64,000 bases of DNA from Comamonadaceae bacterium (GCA_003599455.1 QZKF01000060.1:1-64000), one strand, 5' to 3'; numbered from the stretch's first letter, positions 38,185 to 49,921 are shown. The notes: generated from the sequence alone by a model not told the origin. Numbers and translations: made by a program.

Positions 38185-38412
38185 ATGACAACCTTCGCAC
38201 TCTTCAAGCTTTTTAGCGCTGTCGTTGCAATGGCTATTGGAGTAGTCTGGATTCTGCGGCGGACCGTCCCGGTCACGTCGGATAACTTCGGCGAGGTGTT
38301 CCACTACATCAAAGGATGGGATGCAGTTGTGACTGGAATTGCCGTTTTCGCTTTCGGCCTCGCTTTGCTACTGGACGCTTTGGGCGTGGTCGTGTGGATT
38401 GGCGAGTGGTGA
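38185..38412 (+). CDS. small membrane protein, unknown function (array ORF 2)
   Basis: 75 residues with two predicted helices (MTTFALFKLFSAVVAMAIGVVWIL and AVVTGIAVFAFGLALLLDALGVVVW) joined by a short charged loop (RRTVPVTSDNFGEVFHYIKG). ATG follows GGGAGCGGC. No family recognised. Bounded by repeat units B and C. Confidence 0.55.
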   Translation: MTTFALFKLFSAVVAMAIGVVWILRRTVPVTSDNFGEVFHYIKGWDAVVTGIAVFAFGLALLLDALGVVVWIGEW

Positions 38413-38423
38413 GCTGCAACTAC

Positions 38424-38444
38424 CGGCCAGAAGCGGACCTTTGA
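38424..38444. repeat. cassette-type repeat unit C
   Basis: CGGCCAGAAGCGGACCTTTGA, ending one base before the ATG of ORF 3; the same core as units A and B, but without a left arm. It may supply the ribosome site of ORF 3. Confidence 0.5.
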
Positions 38445-38445
38445 A

Positions 38446-38883
38446 ATGCATGCCCCAGACACAAATGACAACCGCACTGAGCTGATCTTTTGTCGAGACA
38501 CCGTTGACCCGGACTTTGTCACGCAAACGCTCGAGCTTCAGCCTACGCAAAGCTACAAGGTCGGTGATGTTGTGCCTGTTGGCGACATTGAGCGGCCAGC
38601 CACTGTGGGCTTGTGGAGGCTGAGCCTTCCTGACTGCCAGTCCATCGAAACTGTTGAAGATCAGCTCGGCCGATGGGTAACCTTGCTAAGCACAAAGATT
38701 GAACACATAGCCCGTCTGCGCCAAGTTGGATACGTGCCTTATCTTGATTGCAGAGCAGAAAGCGGTTCGCTTGCGCTGTGTGTCGATCCTGAAGTTCTCA
38801 CCGGCTTGGGGGCGCTGGGCATAGCACTGAGCGTTTGGCTATACGAAGCGCCGACTACGGCGAGGCTTTCCCACGCGGATTGA
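38446..38883 (+). CDS. DUF4279-like protein (array ORF 3)
   Basis: 145 residues. The pattern ELIFCRDTVDPDFVTQTLELQPTQSYKVGD followed by TVGLWRLSLPD, then a coiled/helical stretch and a C-terminal ALGIALSVWLYEAP, agrees with DUF4279 domain proteins, small soluble proteins of unknown role often found scattered singly. It starts one base after repeat unit C. Less GC-rich than the flanking genes. Confidence 0.65.
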   Translation: MHAPDTNDNRTELIFCRDTVDPDFVTQTLELQPTQSYKVGDVVPVGDIERPATVGLWRLSLPDCQSIETVEDQLGRWVTLLSTKIEHIARLRQVGYVPYLDCRAESGSLALCVDPEVLTGLGALGIALSVWLYEAPTTARLSHAD

Positions 38884-38949
38884 CTGCTATGGGTGAAACC
38901 GAACTTCCGCTTCGGGCCCGAAGTCGCCGTTGGACCTTCCCAATAGCAG
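38884..38949. repeat. cassette-type repeat unit D, end of array
   Basis: Outer arms CTGCTATGGG (38884-38893) and CCCAATAGCAG (38939-38949) enclose TTCCGCTTCGGGCC (38905-38918), the same left-arm core as unit B. It begins right at the stop of ORF 3. This marks the right edge of the array before the DUF72 gene. Confidence 0.6.
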
Positions 38950-38990
38950 CCACTCAGACACTTGCGACATGAAGCCGCACTGCGGCGCGG

Positions 38991-40040
38991 CTACCGCAAT
39001 GCCAACCCCTCAGCCAGCGCCCGCACCGACAGCGGCGCACACCCCTCAGCCTTGTTGCTGATCGTCACGAATGCGTTCTGCCCGGCACCGGTCACGCCGG
39101 CAACGGTGCGCACCAGCAGCGCGCGGGTTTCGTCGTCCACGTCGTGGATGCGGTCGTAGGGGCTGTACTCGCGTTGCGCGTCTTCGTAGCCGTAGGCGCC
39201 GTGGAGGGGGTTCAGGTTCCAGCGGCAGACCATGGGGCCGGGCCAGAGCAAACGCAGCAGCGGCAACTGGTCCGCCAGCCGCGGCATCTTCGCGTGCAGG
39301 CACAGGCACCAGGTCGCGCCGCACTCGCGCAGCACGGCGGCGAGTTCGGGCATGAAGACCGGGTCCAGCCATTCCGGGTCGCGCACCTCGAGGGCCAGCA
39401 CGCCGTCGGGCGCTGTCGGGGCGAGTGCCGGCTGGGCCAGCAGCAATTTACGCAAGCGCTGCAGCACCAGCGGCAGGTTGTGCAGCAGGTGGCGCGGCAT
39501 GGGGCTGAGCTGGAACACCAGCGCGCCGACCTTGTGGCCCAGGCCCGCGAGTGCGGGCGCCACGAAGTCCTGCGTGGCCAGCGCCGGGTCCAGAAACGCC
39601 GGGTTGGGCTGCAGGCCGCGGCCGTCCTCGCCGCGCACCAGCGCATCGGTCACGTGGCTGGGCGCTTTCACCACGAAGCGGAAGTCGTCCGGCACCTGGG
39701 CGGCGTAGCGCGCGTACTGGTCCTGCGTGAGCGGGCGGTAGAAGCTGCGGTCCACGCTCACGGTGCGCATCAGGGGGTGCTGGCCGTAGGCCGTCAGGCC
39801 TTCCTTCGAGAGCAGGGCGTCGGGGTAGGCCGCGTCCCACACCAGGCCGGCCCAGCCGGGATAGGTCCAGGACGAGGTGCCCAGGCGCAGGCGCAGCGGC
39901 AGGGCCGCGGCCAGCGCGAACAGGGCCTCGTCGCGCGGCGCGGCGTTCACGCGGGCCAGGCTTTTGCGCGGCGCCGGGCCGGGCGGCGGCGAGGGCGGAG
40001 CGGGGGGTGGGGGCGGGTCGCCGAAGAGGTCGTTTTGCAT
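38991..40040 (-). CDS. DUF72 (YecE-like) family protein
   Basis: 349 residues. LRLGTSSWTYPGWAGLVWDAAYPDALLSKEGL, TVSVDRSFYRPLTQDQYARYAAQVPDDFRFVVKAPSHVTDA and MPRLADQLPLLRLLWPGPMVCRWNLNPLHGAYGYEDAQREYSPYDRI are hallmarks of DUF72, a TIM-barrel family of unknown enzymatic activity. The N-terminus is a Pro-rich stretch (PPPPPAPPSPPPGPAP) before residue 40. Divergent from tex. Confidence 0.88.
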   Translation of the reverse strand: MQNDLFGDPPPPPAPPSPPPGPAPRKSLARVNAAPRDEALFALAAALPLRLRLGTSSWTYPGWAGLVWDAAYPDALLSKEGLTAYGQHPLMRTVSVDRSFYRPLTQDQYARYAAQVPDDFRFVVKAPSHVTDALVRGEDGRGLQPNPAFLDPALATQDFVAPALAGLGHKVGALVFQLSPMPRHLLHNLPLVLQRLRKLLLAQPALAPTAPDGVLALEVRDPEWLDPVFMPELAAVLRECGATWCLCLHAKMPRLADQLPLLRLLWPGPMVCRWNLNPLHGAYGYEDAQREYSPYDRIHDVDDETRALLVRTVAGVTGAGQNAFVTISNKAEGCAPLSVRALAEGLALR

Positions 40041-40148
40041 GGGGGAAACCGGGGGCCGTGCCTACCACAAACGCCCCGGGGTGACGGGCATGGTAGCCCG
40101 ATCGGCTGTGGCAAACTTCCGCGCTTCGTGTCTTCAACATCGGTGCGC

Positions 40149-42545
<2,397 letters not shown>

Positions 42546-42562
42546 CAGGGGGCCGGCAGGGC

Positions 42563-42589
42563 TCAAGTCGGGGGCCGTGGCGCCGATAC
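42563..42589 (+). promoter_or_regulatory. sigma28 (FliA)-like promoter, first HDOD gene
   Basis: TCAAGTCG-N11-GCCGATAC. Compared with the FliA consensus TAAAGTTT-N11-GCCGATAA, the -10 matches 7/8 and the spacing is exact. The -35 matches 5/8. The start site would be ~42596, giving a 37-base leader that also contains a small GGAGAA/TTCTCC hairpin. Confidence 0.55.
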
Positions 42590-42632
42590 GTAAGGAGAAC
42601 CCCATTCTCCAACGCCATCGGACTTCAGCCCC

Positions 42633-43460
42633 ATGCAACTCGAAGCCCTCCTGAACTACCCCCGGGCCCTGCCCGCGATGTCGCGCACCGTCTCCGACCT
42701 GCTGGCGGAGATGAACAAGGACGACCCCAGCCCCAAGAAGGTGGCCGACCTGGTGGCGCACGACCCCGCGCTCACCACGCGCGTGCTGCGGCTGTCGAAT
42801 TCGGCCTTCTTCCGCGTCAGCCGCCAGATCGGCAATGCCGAGGAGGCGGTGGCGCTGCTGGGCATGACGCATGTGCGCTCGCTGGTGATGGCAGCGGCCC
42901 TGGGCTCGAGCTTCAAGAACGTGCCCGGCGTGGAGATGGTGCAGTTCTGGCGCTACAGCCTGCGCGTGGCCGACATTTCGCGCTCGCTGGCCGGCGTGCT
43001 GCGGCAGAACGAGGGCAACGCCTTCACCGCCGGCCTGGTACACGCCATCGGCGACCTGATCATGCACATCGCCATGCCCGACCTGATCGGCCCGATCGAC
43101 ATGGGCACCCCCCCGCTGGACCTGCGCCGTGCCGAGGTGGAGCGCTCGGCCCTGGGCTACACCTATGCCGAGGTCGGCGCCGGCATGGCCGAGAAGTGGC
43201 AGTTCCCGCAAACCATCGTCTCGGCGCTGAAGAACCAGATATCCCCCTTCGACGGCGATGCCTACGACCCGCTGGGTGGCGTGCTGCACCTGGCTTCGTG
43301 GCGCGCGCGGGCCGAGGAAATCCAGCTCGACGACAGTGGCCTCGCGGCCACCTTTCCCGACATGGTGGGCCTCACGCTCGGCCTGGACCTGGACAGCGTG
43401 CTCGGCAAGGACCCCACGGAGTGGTCGTTCAGCCAGGCACTGGGCGCCTTCATCGACTGA
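42633..43460 (+). CDS. HDOD-domain protein (tandem copy 1)
   Basis: 275 residues, one HDOD domain spanning nearly the entire length (PKKVADLVAHDPALTTRVLRLSNSAFFRVSRQIGNAEEAVALLGMTHVRSLVMAAAL, then NAFTAGLVHAIGDLIMHIAMP). HDOD proteins lack the HD phosphodiesterase metal site and act in signalling, often with chemotaxis or c-di-GMP networks. The upstream sigma28-like promoter suggests co-expression with motility genes. Paralogue of the next gene. Confidence 0.9.
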   Translation: MQLEALLNYPRALPAMSRTVSDLLAEMNKDDPSPKKVADLVAHDPALTTRVLRLSNSAFFRVSRQIGNAEEAVALLGMTHVRSLVMAAALGSSFKNVPGVEMVQFWRYSLRVADISRSLAGVLRQNEGNAFTAGLVHAIGDLIMHIAMPDLIGPIDMGTPPLDLRRAEVERSALGYTYAEVGAGMAEKWQFPQTIVSALKNQISPFDGDAYDPLGGVLHLASWRARAEEIQLDDSGLAATFPDMVGLTLGLDLDSVLGKDPTEWSFSQALGAFID

Positions 43461-43466
43461 TAGTGC

Positions 43467-43493
43467 TCAAGTGCATCGCCCCGGGGACGATGA
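43467..43493 (+). promoter_or_regulatory. sigma28 (FliA)-like promoter, second HDOD gene
   Basis: TCAAGTGC-N11-GACGATGA, with the same 11-bp spacing as upstream of copy 1. The -10 matches 6/8. Both share the GCTCAAGT stretch. The promoter starts 7 bp after the stop of copy 1, so each HDOD gene has its own. Confidence 0.5.
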
Positions 43494-43543
43494 CATAGGC
43501 ATACACCCCGCGCCGCAAACGCACAACCTGAAGGCAGACCGAC

Positions 43544-44377
43544 ATGCAACTCGAACGGCTACTCAAGCAACCGAATGCGCTCCCGTCGGCCCCCAAGGTG
43601 GTGCGCAAGCTGATCGAGACCTTTGATCAGGAGGACGTCGATGCCATGCTGGCCGCCTCGCTCATCGAAGACGACCCGGTGCTCACCGCCAAGCTGCTCA
43701 AGACCGCGAACTCGGCCTTTTTCGGCTTGCACCGCTCGGTGTGCACGGCGCGCGACGCGATCAACGTGCTCGGCCTCATCAAGGTGCGCGCCCTGGTGAT
43801 CGCGGCTTCGCTGGGCGAAGGCTTCCACACCGTGGGCGGTGTCAACCTCAACCAGTTCTGGCGCTACAGCCTCAACACCGCCAACCTCTCGCGCTACATT
43901 GCGCTGCCGATCAAGATGGACGAGAACACCGCGTTCACGGCCGGGCTGATCCACGGCATCGGCGAGCTGGTGATGCATGTGGGCATGCCCGAGGCCATGA
44001 TCGACCTGGACCGCAGCGTGCCCATGCTCGACCTCAAGCGCGCCAAGGCCGAGCGTGGCCTGTTCGGCTACAGCTATGCCGAAGTGGGCGCCGCCCTGGC
44101 GCGCGAGTGGCACTTCCCCAAACGCATGATCAACGCGATCGAACACCAGACCGCACCGTTCGACAACGATGTGTACGAACCGATTGCCGGCGTGATCCAC
44201 ATCGGTTCCTGGCGCGCGCGCGCCGAGGAGCAGTCGATGCGCTCGGAACTGCTGATCAACACCTACCCCGACCCGGTGGGTCTGGTGCTCGGCATCGATC
44301 CCGACACCGTGGTGGCCGAGGAGATCCCCTCGATCTCGCGCCACACCGAAGTCACCGAGGCATCGGAGCCCAACTGA
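43544..44377 (+). CDS. HDOD-domain protein (tandem copy 2)
   Basis: 277 residues, same start (MQLERLLKQPNALPSAPK vs MQLEALLNYPRALPAMSR) and architecture as copy 1: VDAMLAASLIEDDPVLTAKLLKTANSAFFGLHRSVCTARDAINVLGLIKVRALVIAASLG, then NTAFTAGLIHGIGELVMHVGMP. Alignment by eye is about 45-50% identical. An old duplication, since divergence exceeds that of recent tandem copies. Likely partners in the same sensory pathway. Confidence 0.9.
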   Translation: MQLERLLKQPNALPSAPKVVRKLIETFDQEDVDAMLAASLIEDDPVLTAKLLKTANSAFFGLHRSVCTARDAINVLGLIKVRALVIAASLGEGFHTVGGVNLNQFWRYSLNTANLSRYIALPIKMDENTAFTAGLIHGIGELVMHVGMPEAMIDLDRSVPMLDLKRAKAERGLFGYSYAEVGAALAREWHFPKRMINAIEHQTAPFDNDVYEPIAGVIHIGSWRARAEEQSMRSELLINTYPDPVGLVLGIDPDTVVAEEIPSISRHTEVTEASEPN

Positions 44378-44415
44378 TCGGCTGAAGCGCCGGGCTGCGC
44401 GACAATCGCAGTCCC

Positions 44416-45510
44416 ATGCAAGCGCTTCGCCTCTACGCCGGTCCCCGGGCCCGTCAGCACATCGCTCAACACGGCCTGCGCCCGCAGGACGTGGGAGTGG
44501 TCCCGGCCGCCGCGGGCGGCCCCAAGGGGCTGATCCTCGGGCCGCTCGACCGCTTCCTGTTCGGTGAATGGTTGCCGCAGAGCACGCAGCCGGTGCACCT
44601 GGTGGGGGCCTCCATTGGCGCCTGGCGCATGGCCACCGCCTGCCTGGATGACCCCATGGCCGCCTTCGAGCGGCTCGAGCGCGACTACATCGCCCAGCAC
44701 TACGAGCTGCCGCCGGGTCAGCGACGGCTCACGGCCCAGCAGATCAGCGACGGCTTTGCCCACAGGCTGCGGCTGTTCTACGGCGGGCGCATCGGGGAGG
44801 TGCTGCGGCATCCGCGGTACCGGCTGCACATCGTGACCTCGCGCGGGCGCCTGCTGCTGCGGCGCGAGGGTTTTCTGCGCACGCCGGTGGGCTATCTGGG
44901 TGCGTTCGCGGCCAACGCCCTGCACCGCAAGGCGCTCGGGGCCTGGCTGGAGCGCGTGGTGTTCTCGTCGGTGCCGCCGGGCTCGGGCGGCGTGAGCGCG
45001 CTGCCGTTTTCCACGCTCGACTTCCGCACCCGCCAGGTGCCCATGTTCGAAGACAACTTCATGGACGCGCTGCAGGCGAGTTGTTCGATTCCCTTCGTGC
45101 TGAGGCCGGTGAAGGGCATTGCCGGCGCGCCACCCGGCACCTACTGGGACGGCGGCCTCACCGACTACCACCTGCACCTGCACTACAAACCGCCCGCGGC
45201 GTCGCCCATCGTGCTCTACCCGCACTTTCAGCAGGCCGTGGTGCCCGGCTGGCTCGACAAGGCCTGGAAAGGCCGGCACCGCAGCAGCACGGCGCTGGAC
45301 GGCATGCTGGTGCTCGCGCCCGACCCGGACTGGGTGCGGACGCTGCCCGACGGCAGGCTGCCCGACCGCAGCGACTTCACCCGCTACGGCCAGGACCTGC
45401 CCGCGCGCATGAAGGCCTGGGGCACGGCCGCCAGCGCCGCCCGGCAGCTGGCCGACGAATTCGCGCAGTGGCTGGAGCAGCCCGACCTGTCGCGCATCGA
45501 ACCGCTCTGA
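44416..45510 (+). CDS. patatin-like phospholipase domain protein
   Basis: 364 residues. [23 protein letters not shown] (~27-49), with the oxyanion hole, [10 protein letters not shown] (GxSxG nucleophile Ser ~75) and [12 protein letters not shown] (catalytic Asp of the DGG motif, ~240) form the Ser-Asp dyad of patatin lipases. No signal peptide. A GACAAT -10-like element (44401-44406) precedes the ATG at 44416 by 9 bp. Acyl hydrolase on a lipid substrate is expected, unspecified. Confidence 0.88.
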   Translation: MQALRLYAGPRARQHIAQHGLRPQDVGVVPAAAGGPKGLILGPLDRFLFGEWLPQSTQPVHLVGASIGAWRMATACLDDPMAAFERLERDYIAQHYELPPGQRRLTAQQISDGFAHRLRLFYGGRIGEVLRHPRYRLHIVTSRGRLLLRREGFLRTPVGYLGAFAANALHRKALGAWLERVVFSSVPPGSGGVSALPFSTLDFRTRQVPMFEDNFMDALQASCSIPFVLRPVKGIAGAPPGTYWDGGLTDYHLHLHYKPPAASPIVLYPHFQQAVVPGWLDKAWKGRHRSSTALDGMLVLAPDPDWVRTLPDGRLPDRSDFTRYGQDLPARMKAWGTAASAARQLADEFAQWLEQPDLSRIEPL

Positions 45511-45545
45511 GCGGGCGGGGCAGGGGGGCGGGGATAATGGGCGCC

Positions 45546-46535
45546 ATGCGTTCCGAGCCTTCCGCCCCCCGTTTTCTCACCGCCGCGCTGTACCGGTTTG
45601 TGGATTTGCCCGACTTTGCCGCGCTGCGCGAACCCCTGCTGGCCTGCTGCGAGGCGCACGGCGTCAAGGGCACGCTGCTGCTGGCGCGTGAAGGCATCAA
45701 CGGCACCATCGCCGGGCCCGAGGCGGGCGTGCACGCGGTACTGGCCCAGCTGCGCGCCGACCCGCGCCTGGCGGACCTGCCGCACAAGGCCTCGTGGAGC
45801 GACCACCCGCCGTTCCACCGCATGAAGGTGCGCCTGAAGAAGGAGATCGTCACGCTGCGCGTGCCAGGACTCGACCCGAACAGGACCGTGGGCCAGTACG
45901 TGAAGCCGCAGGACTGGAACGCCTTGCTGGCGGACCCGGACGTGCTGCTGATCGACACCCGCAACGACTATGAGGTGGCCATCGGCAGCTTCCAGGGCGC
46001 GGTCAACCCGAACATCCGGACCTTCACCGAATTGCCGGCCTGGCTCGATGCCCAGCCCGCGCTGCGGGGCGAGGGCGGCAGGAAGCCCAAGGTGGCGATG
46101 TTCTGCACCGGCGGCATCCGCTGCGAGAAGTCCACCGCGCTCATGAAGATGCGTGGCTTCGACGAGGTCTACCACCTCGACGGTGGCATCCTGAAATACC
46201 TGGAGGAAATCCCGCCGGCCCAGAGCACCTGGCAGGGCGAGTGCTTCGTGTTCGACGAGCGCGTGAGTGTGGGTCACGGCCTGGTGCCCGGCCCGCACGA
46301 GCTGTGCCGCTCCTGCCGCTGGCCACTGAGCCCGGCGGACAAGGCCTCGCCCCACTACGTGAAGGGTGTGAGCTGCGCCCACTGCCACGACCAGCGCAGC
46401 CCGCAGGAAAAGGCCCAGCTCGCCGAGCGCCAGCGCCAGGTGGAGCTGGCAGCGTCACGGGGTGAACAGCACGTGGGTGCGCGCATGGCGGGCCGCGAGG
46501 GTGCCGCCCAGGGTGAGCCTGAACCGCAGGCATGA
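45546..46535 (+). CDS. trhO: tRNA uridine-34 hydroxylase TrhO (rhodanese-type)
   Basis: 329 residues. An N-terminal ferredoxin-like domain ([41 protein letters not shown]), then a rhodanese domain with the catalytic [18 protein letters not shown]-terminal Cys-rich unit ([13 protein letters not shown]...CAHCH) is characteristic. It hydroxylates U34 of tRNA with O2. Start 45546 is preferred over an ATG three codons earlier, since GATAAT before it fits a leaderless-type -10. The stop lies 9 bp before a candidate Tn3-family end. Confidence 0.93.
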   Translation: MRSEPSAPRFLTAALYRFVDLPDFAALREPLLACCEAHGVKGTLLLAREGINGTIAGPEAGVHAVLAQLRADPRLADLPHKASWSDHPPFHRMKVRLKKEIVTLRVPGLDPNRTVGQYVKPQDWNALLADPDVLLIDTRNDYEVAIGSFQGAVNPNIRTFTELPAWLDAQPALRGEGGRKPKVAMFCTGGIRCEKSTALMKMRGFDEVYHLDGGILKYLEEIPPAQSTWQGECFVFDERVSVGHGLVPGPHELCRSCRWPLSPADKASPHYVKGVSCAHCHDQRSPQEKAQLAERQRQVELAASRGEQHVGARMAGREGAAQGEPEPQA

Positions 46536-46544
46536 CACGGTGCC

Positions 46545-46582
46545 GGGGTGACCTCATTTCCGGTGCAGAAAGCCGGTTTAGC
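46545..46582. repeat. candidate left terminal inverted repeat
   Basis: Begins GGGGTGACCTCATTTCCGGT and continues to about 46582. Tn3-family ends start with GGGG, and this one resembles the IS1071 end as I remember it (GGGGTCTCCTCGTTTTC). The sequence up to 46654 may be a longer terminal repeat. A GTGCC (46540-46544) could be one copy of the 5-bp target duplication. Confidence 0.5.
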
Positions 46583-46685
46583 AGCCGAGGGTTAACCCGC
46601 ATCCGTTCGAACCTACTGGAACCTGCGAGAACAATTCCGTAGACTGCCGCCAGGCTTGAAACTGCGCAGGCCAGGGGGAACCAGC

Positions 46686-49637
46686 TTGCCAAGCTTCTAT
46701 CTGCGTTTTGTCGGATCCGACACCCTACCCAAGTCTCTTTCAAGACGCGAAGTCGAAGAATGCTTTGGCCTGAGCGCTGAAGACATTCACGAGCTTCGCC
46801 CACCGCGCTTCCGGGGTACAGCCCGACTCGGCGCAGCCGTTCAACTGGTGATGCTGCGCGCCACAGGACGACACCCAGATGCCCTCTCGGGTCTGCCACC
46901 CGTGCTGTTGCGCCACCTGACATCAGCACTGGGCATTGGAGTGACGGATATCGCATCCGTCACGTCGCTGTACAAGAACAGGGACACCCGCTTCGAGCAT
47001 CAGCAGTGGGCACGTCATCGCGCTGGCTTCGCGGCCTTGGACGACACCACCAAATCGCTCCTTGCTGATGCGCTGCGCGCGCTTGCCATCACTGCGGTCT
47101 CGGTGAACGATTTGGTGAGTCAGGCGGAGCACTGGCTTTTCGACCGCCGCGTCGTGCTGCCTGGCGACCGGGCCCTCAGGGACATGGCCCGAGCGGCATT
47201 TTCCGATCAGGAGAATGCGGCGCTGGAAACGATTCGCGCAGGCGTGCCGCGCGAGCACATGCACAGGGCGCTCTTGCACGCATTCTCAAAACGCTCTGGG
47301 CCTGGCGGGCACACCGTGCTGGAATGGCTGCGCACGCCACCGGGCAAGCATGGCCAGCTCACCCTGGGCGAAGTCACCAAGAAAATCGAGTGCCTGAAGG
47401 GCTTGCACGTGCACGAGTGGAATTTGTCGGCCATTGCACTGAACCGGTTGAAGGCCTACAGCCAGGAGGTGGTCAATCGACCTCCGTCAGCAACAAAGAA
47501 CCTGTCCCCTGATCAGGGCGAGCTGGAGATGGTGTCCTTCCTGCACGTGACGTTGCTCGAACAGACCGACCTGGCCGCGGAGATGGGCGCGCGCCGCCTC
47601 ACCGATCTCTACCGCAAGGCCTCCGGCAAGGTGCTCCAGAAGCAAGCGGACAACTCCGTCGATTTGCGCGCCGAGCGGGTGAAGCTCAAGGCGGTCCTTT
47701 ACGACAAGAAGCTGACCGCAGCGCAAATCGTCGCCGCGATGCGCGAGCTGGTGCCGCAAGATGAGCCCGACTTCTCAGGCACACGCGCCCAACTGGTCCG
47801 CGAAGCACTGGTGAAGGAAGAAGCACCACGCGTCGCAGCGCTGCTCAACTCACTGGGCATCCTGGAGATCAGAGGCGAGGCCTCGGATAAGGCGTTGCGG
47901 CAGCTCAAGTTGCTGCGCGATCTTGCCAAACGGGGGGCAACCAGCCTGCCGGAGGGACTGGACGTGTCTTATGCCGATCCCGGCTGGCATCTGTTGTTGC
48001 AGGGCCCAGACCGAAAGCTCGCCCTTGCTGCACTGAAGGTCAGTGCCGCGACAGCGCTGCGCAAGGGGATCAAGGGCGGCAAACTTTGGCTGGCGCACAG
48101 CAGCCGCCACCGCAGCCGCGCCGATCAACTGATGTCTGAGCAGGAATGGGCGGACAAGAACAGGTCGCTCATCCGGGCCCTGAGCCTCACCGACGATCCC
48201 GACAAGTTCCTGGGTCGCGTGTTGGAGCGCGTTGACGCCGGGTTGGCCCAACTCGCCAAAGCGGTCGAGGAAGGCGCGCTCACCATCGACAACCAAGGAC
48301 ACATCAGCATCGCACCCGTCCAGGCGCTTGAAGTCGAACCCCAGGTCACGAAAACCCGCGAGAGCATGTTCAATATGATCGGCAGCGCCCAGTTCGCCGA
48401 CATGCTGGTTGAGGTGGATGCCAAAACCCGGTTCAGCCAGGCGCTGCTGGGCCGGATGGCCAAGGACATTGGTGAGCTGAAGGCGGTGTACGGCGCCCTG
48501 TACGCGCATGGGACGGAGAACAACGCCAAGGGGGTGTGCGCCATGATCCCCGGCCTGCAAGTCTCACAAATCTCAATGGCCATGCGCGCGCTGGAGGCCG
48601 CCGGGCGCCTGAGGGAGGCCAACACGCGCATCATCGATTTCCAGCAGAGCATGCCGATTGCGATGCTCTGGGGCCAGGGCGACAAGGCATCCTCCGATTC
48701 GATGTCGCTCGATACCTCGCGGCACCTGCACTCGGCGCGCATGGAGTACCGCCGCAAACAGCATGGGGTGGGCATCTATGTGCACATGCTCGACACCTGG
48801 GCGCTGTTTCACGACCAGCCCATTGTCATCAACGACCGGCAGGCAGCGCCCGCGGTGCACGGCGTTGAAGCGCACAACTGCACGCGGCGCGAGGATCAGA
48901 TCCGCCTGTCCCTGCTGGCCGTCGACACCCATGGCTACACCAACGCGGCCATGGCGATCGCCAAGCTGCTGGGCTTCGACCTTTGTGTTCGCTTGCGCCA
49001 GCTGTCAGAGCGCAAGATGTTCATGGCCAGGGGCGCTGCGCCGCCCGAGTCGCTGGAGCGACTGGTCGTGGGCAAGGTCTCGCTGCGAAAGATCCGTGAC
49101 GGCTGGATGGAGCTGCTGCGCCTGATCGCCTCCATCCGCCAAGGCCGCCTCACGGCCGCGGAAGCCATCGCCCGCCTGGGCAGCGCCGCCCGGGGGGACC
49201 CTGTGCACGCGGCCGCTGACGAACTGGGGAAGCTCCTGCGCACCATTTTTCTGTGCGACTACTTCACCATCCCTGAATTCCGACGCGAGATGCACGCCCT
49301 GCTGAACCGAGGCGAGTCTGTGCATCTGTTGCAGCGGGCTGTGTACCACGGCCGTGTGGGCGTCTCGCGTGGCCGCCGCGCCGATGAACTTCGCGCCATC
49401 TCGACGTCGCACACCTTGCTGACCAACGTGGTGATCGCCTGGAACACCATGAAGATGCAGGATGTCGTGGACCGCTGGAAGGCGCTCAAGCACCCCATCG
49501 AGGACCACTGGATCCGGCGCATCGGGCCGGTGCACTTTGAGCACGTGAACTTCAAGGGCACCATCACCTTCGAGATCGATTCGTACGCTGATGCGCTCAT
49601 TCAACGCCAGCCCAAGCTGCGCGCGCGCCGGGTTTGA
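46686..49637 (+). CDS. tnpA: Tn3-family transposase
   Basis: 983 residues from TTG 46686 (AGGGGG 7 bp upstream); a TTG at 46656 is an alternative. The N-terminal LPSFYLRFVGSDTLPKSLSRREVEECF and a DDE core with LWGQGDKASSDSM (Asp), LAVDTHGYTNAAMAIAKLLGF (Asp) and C-terminal DELRAISTSHTLLTNVVIAWNTM (Glu) identify a Tn3-superfamily transposase, length normal (~970-1000). It should make cointegrates that TnpS/TnpT resolve. Its 5' end faces the putative terminus, as known for Tn4652. Confidence 0.94.
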   Translation: MPSFYLRFVGSDTLPKSLSRREVEECFGLSAEDIHELRPPRFRGTARLGAAVQLVMLRATGRHPDALSGLPPVLLRHLTSALGIGVTDIASVTSLYKNRDTRFEHQQWARHRAGFAALDDTTKSLLADALRALAITAVSVNDLVSQAEHWLFDRRVVLPGDRALRDMARAAFSDQENAALETIRAGVPREHMHRALLHAFSKRSGPGGHTVLEWLRTPPGKHGQLTLGEVTKKIECLKGLHVHEWNLSAIALNRLKAYSQEVVNRPPSATKNLSPDQGELEMVSFLHVTLLEQTDLAAEMGARRLTDLYRKASGKVLQKQADNSVDLRAERVKLKAVLYDKKLTAAQIVAAMRELVPQDEPDFSGTRAQLVREALVKEEAPRVAALLNSLGILEIRGEASDKALRQLKLLRDLAKRGATSLPEGLDVSYADPGWHLLLQGPDRKLALAALKVSAATALRKGIKGGKLWLAHSSRHRSRADQLMSEQEWADKNRSLIRALSLTDDPDKFLGRVLERVDAGLAQLAKAVEEGALTIDNQGHISIAPVQALEVEPQVTKTRESMFNMIGSAQFADMLVEVDAKTRFSQALLGRMAKDIGELKAVYGALYAHGTENNAKGVCAMIPGLQVSQISMAMRALEAAGRLREANTRIIDFQQSMPIAMLWGQGDKASSDSMSLDTSRHLHSARMEYRRKQHGVGIYVHMLDTWALFHDQPIVINDRQAAPAVHGVEAHNCTRREDQIRLSLLAVDTHGYTNAAMAIAKLLGFDLCVRLRQLSERKMFMARGAAPPESLERLVVGKVSLRKIRDGWMELLRLIASIRQGRLTAAEAIARLGSAARGDPVHAAADELGKLLRTIFLCDYFTIPEFRREMHALLNRGESVHLLQRAVYHGRVGVSRGRRADELRAISTSHTLLTNVVIAWNTMKMQDVVDRWKALKHPIEDHWIRRIGPVHFEHVNFKGTITFEIDSYADALIQRQPKLRARRV

Positions 49638-49729
49638 TGCTGGTCTTCTGGACAACGGTGGGGGGCAAAGCCAACCGTGAGCAGGTGTCCTGAAAGGACA
49701 TCTTCGGGATGGGTGGGTTTTCAGTCCCA

Positions 49730-49845
49730 GCTCTTTTCTCGTGCAAATTGTGGGGTTAGTGATTCGCGTTTTCCAATGAAATCAACAACTTAGCAATTTG
49801 CTGAAAAAATAGGCGGCTCTTTTCTCGTGCAAATTGTGGGGTTAG
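49730..49845. repeat. pair of exact 30-bp direct repeats, 86 bp apart
   Basis: The copies are at 49730-49759 and 49816-49845. Each begins GCTCTTTTCTCGTGCAAATT and ends GTGGGGTTAG. The 56 bases between are AT-rich. They lie just after tnpA. They may be remnants of an insertion-sequence end (an ISL3-like start GGCTCTT was considered) or a recombination scar; no partner in inverse orientation is seen. Confidence 0.75.
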
Positions 49846-49921
49846 CGTTTAGCAACGGCCAACCGAGAACGAACGAAATGCCGCTGGTTGAAGGTCGTTT
49901 GAACCCGAAGCGGACTACACG

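Noticed and set aside
38112-38949. Classical integron attC array
   Set aside because: The repeats lack the core-site GTTRRRY ends and no integrase gene is near, so I list them only as cassette-like repeats.
49730-49845. Calling the 30-bp repeats ISL3-family ends
   Set aside because: Only the first few bases fit; they are direct, not inverted, and no transposase lies between them.
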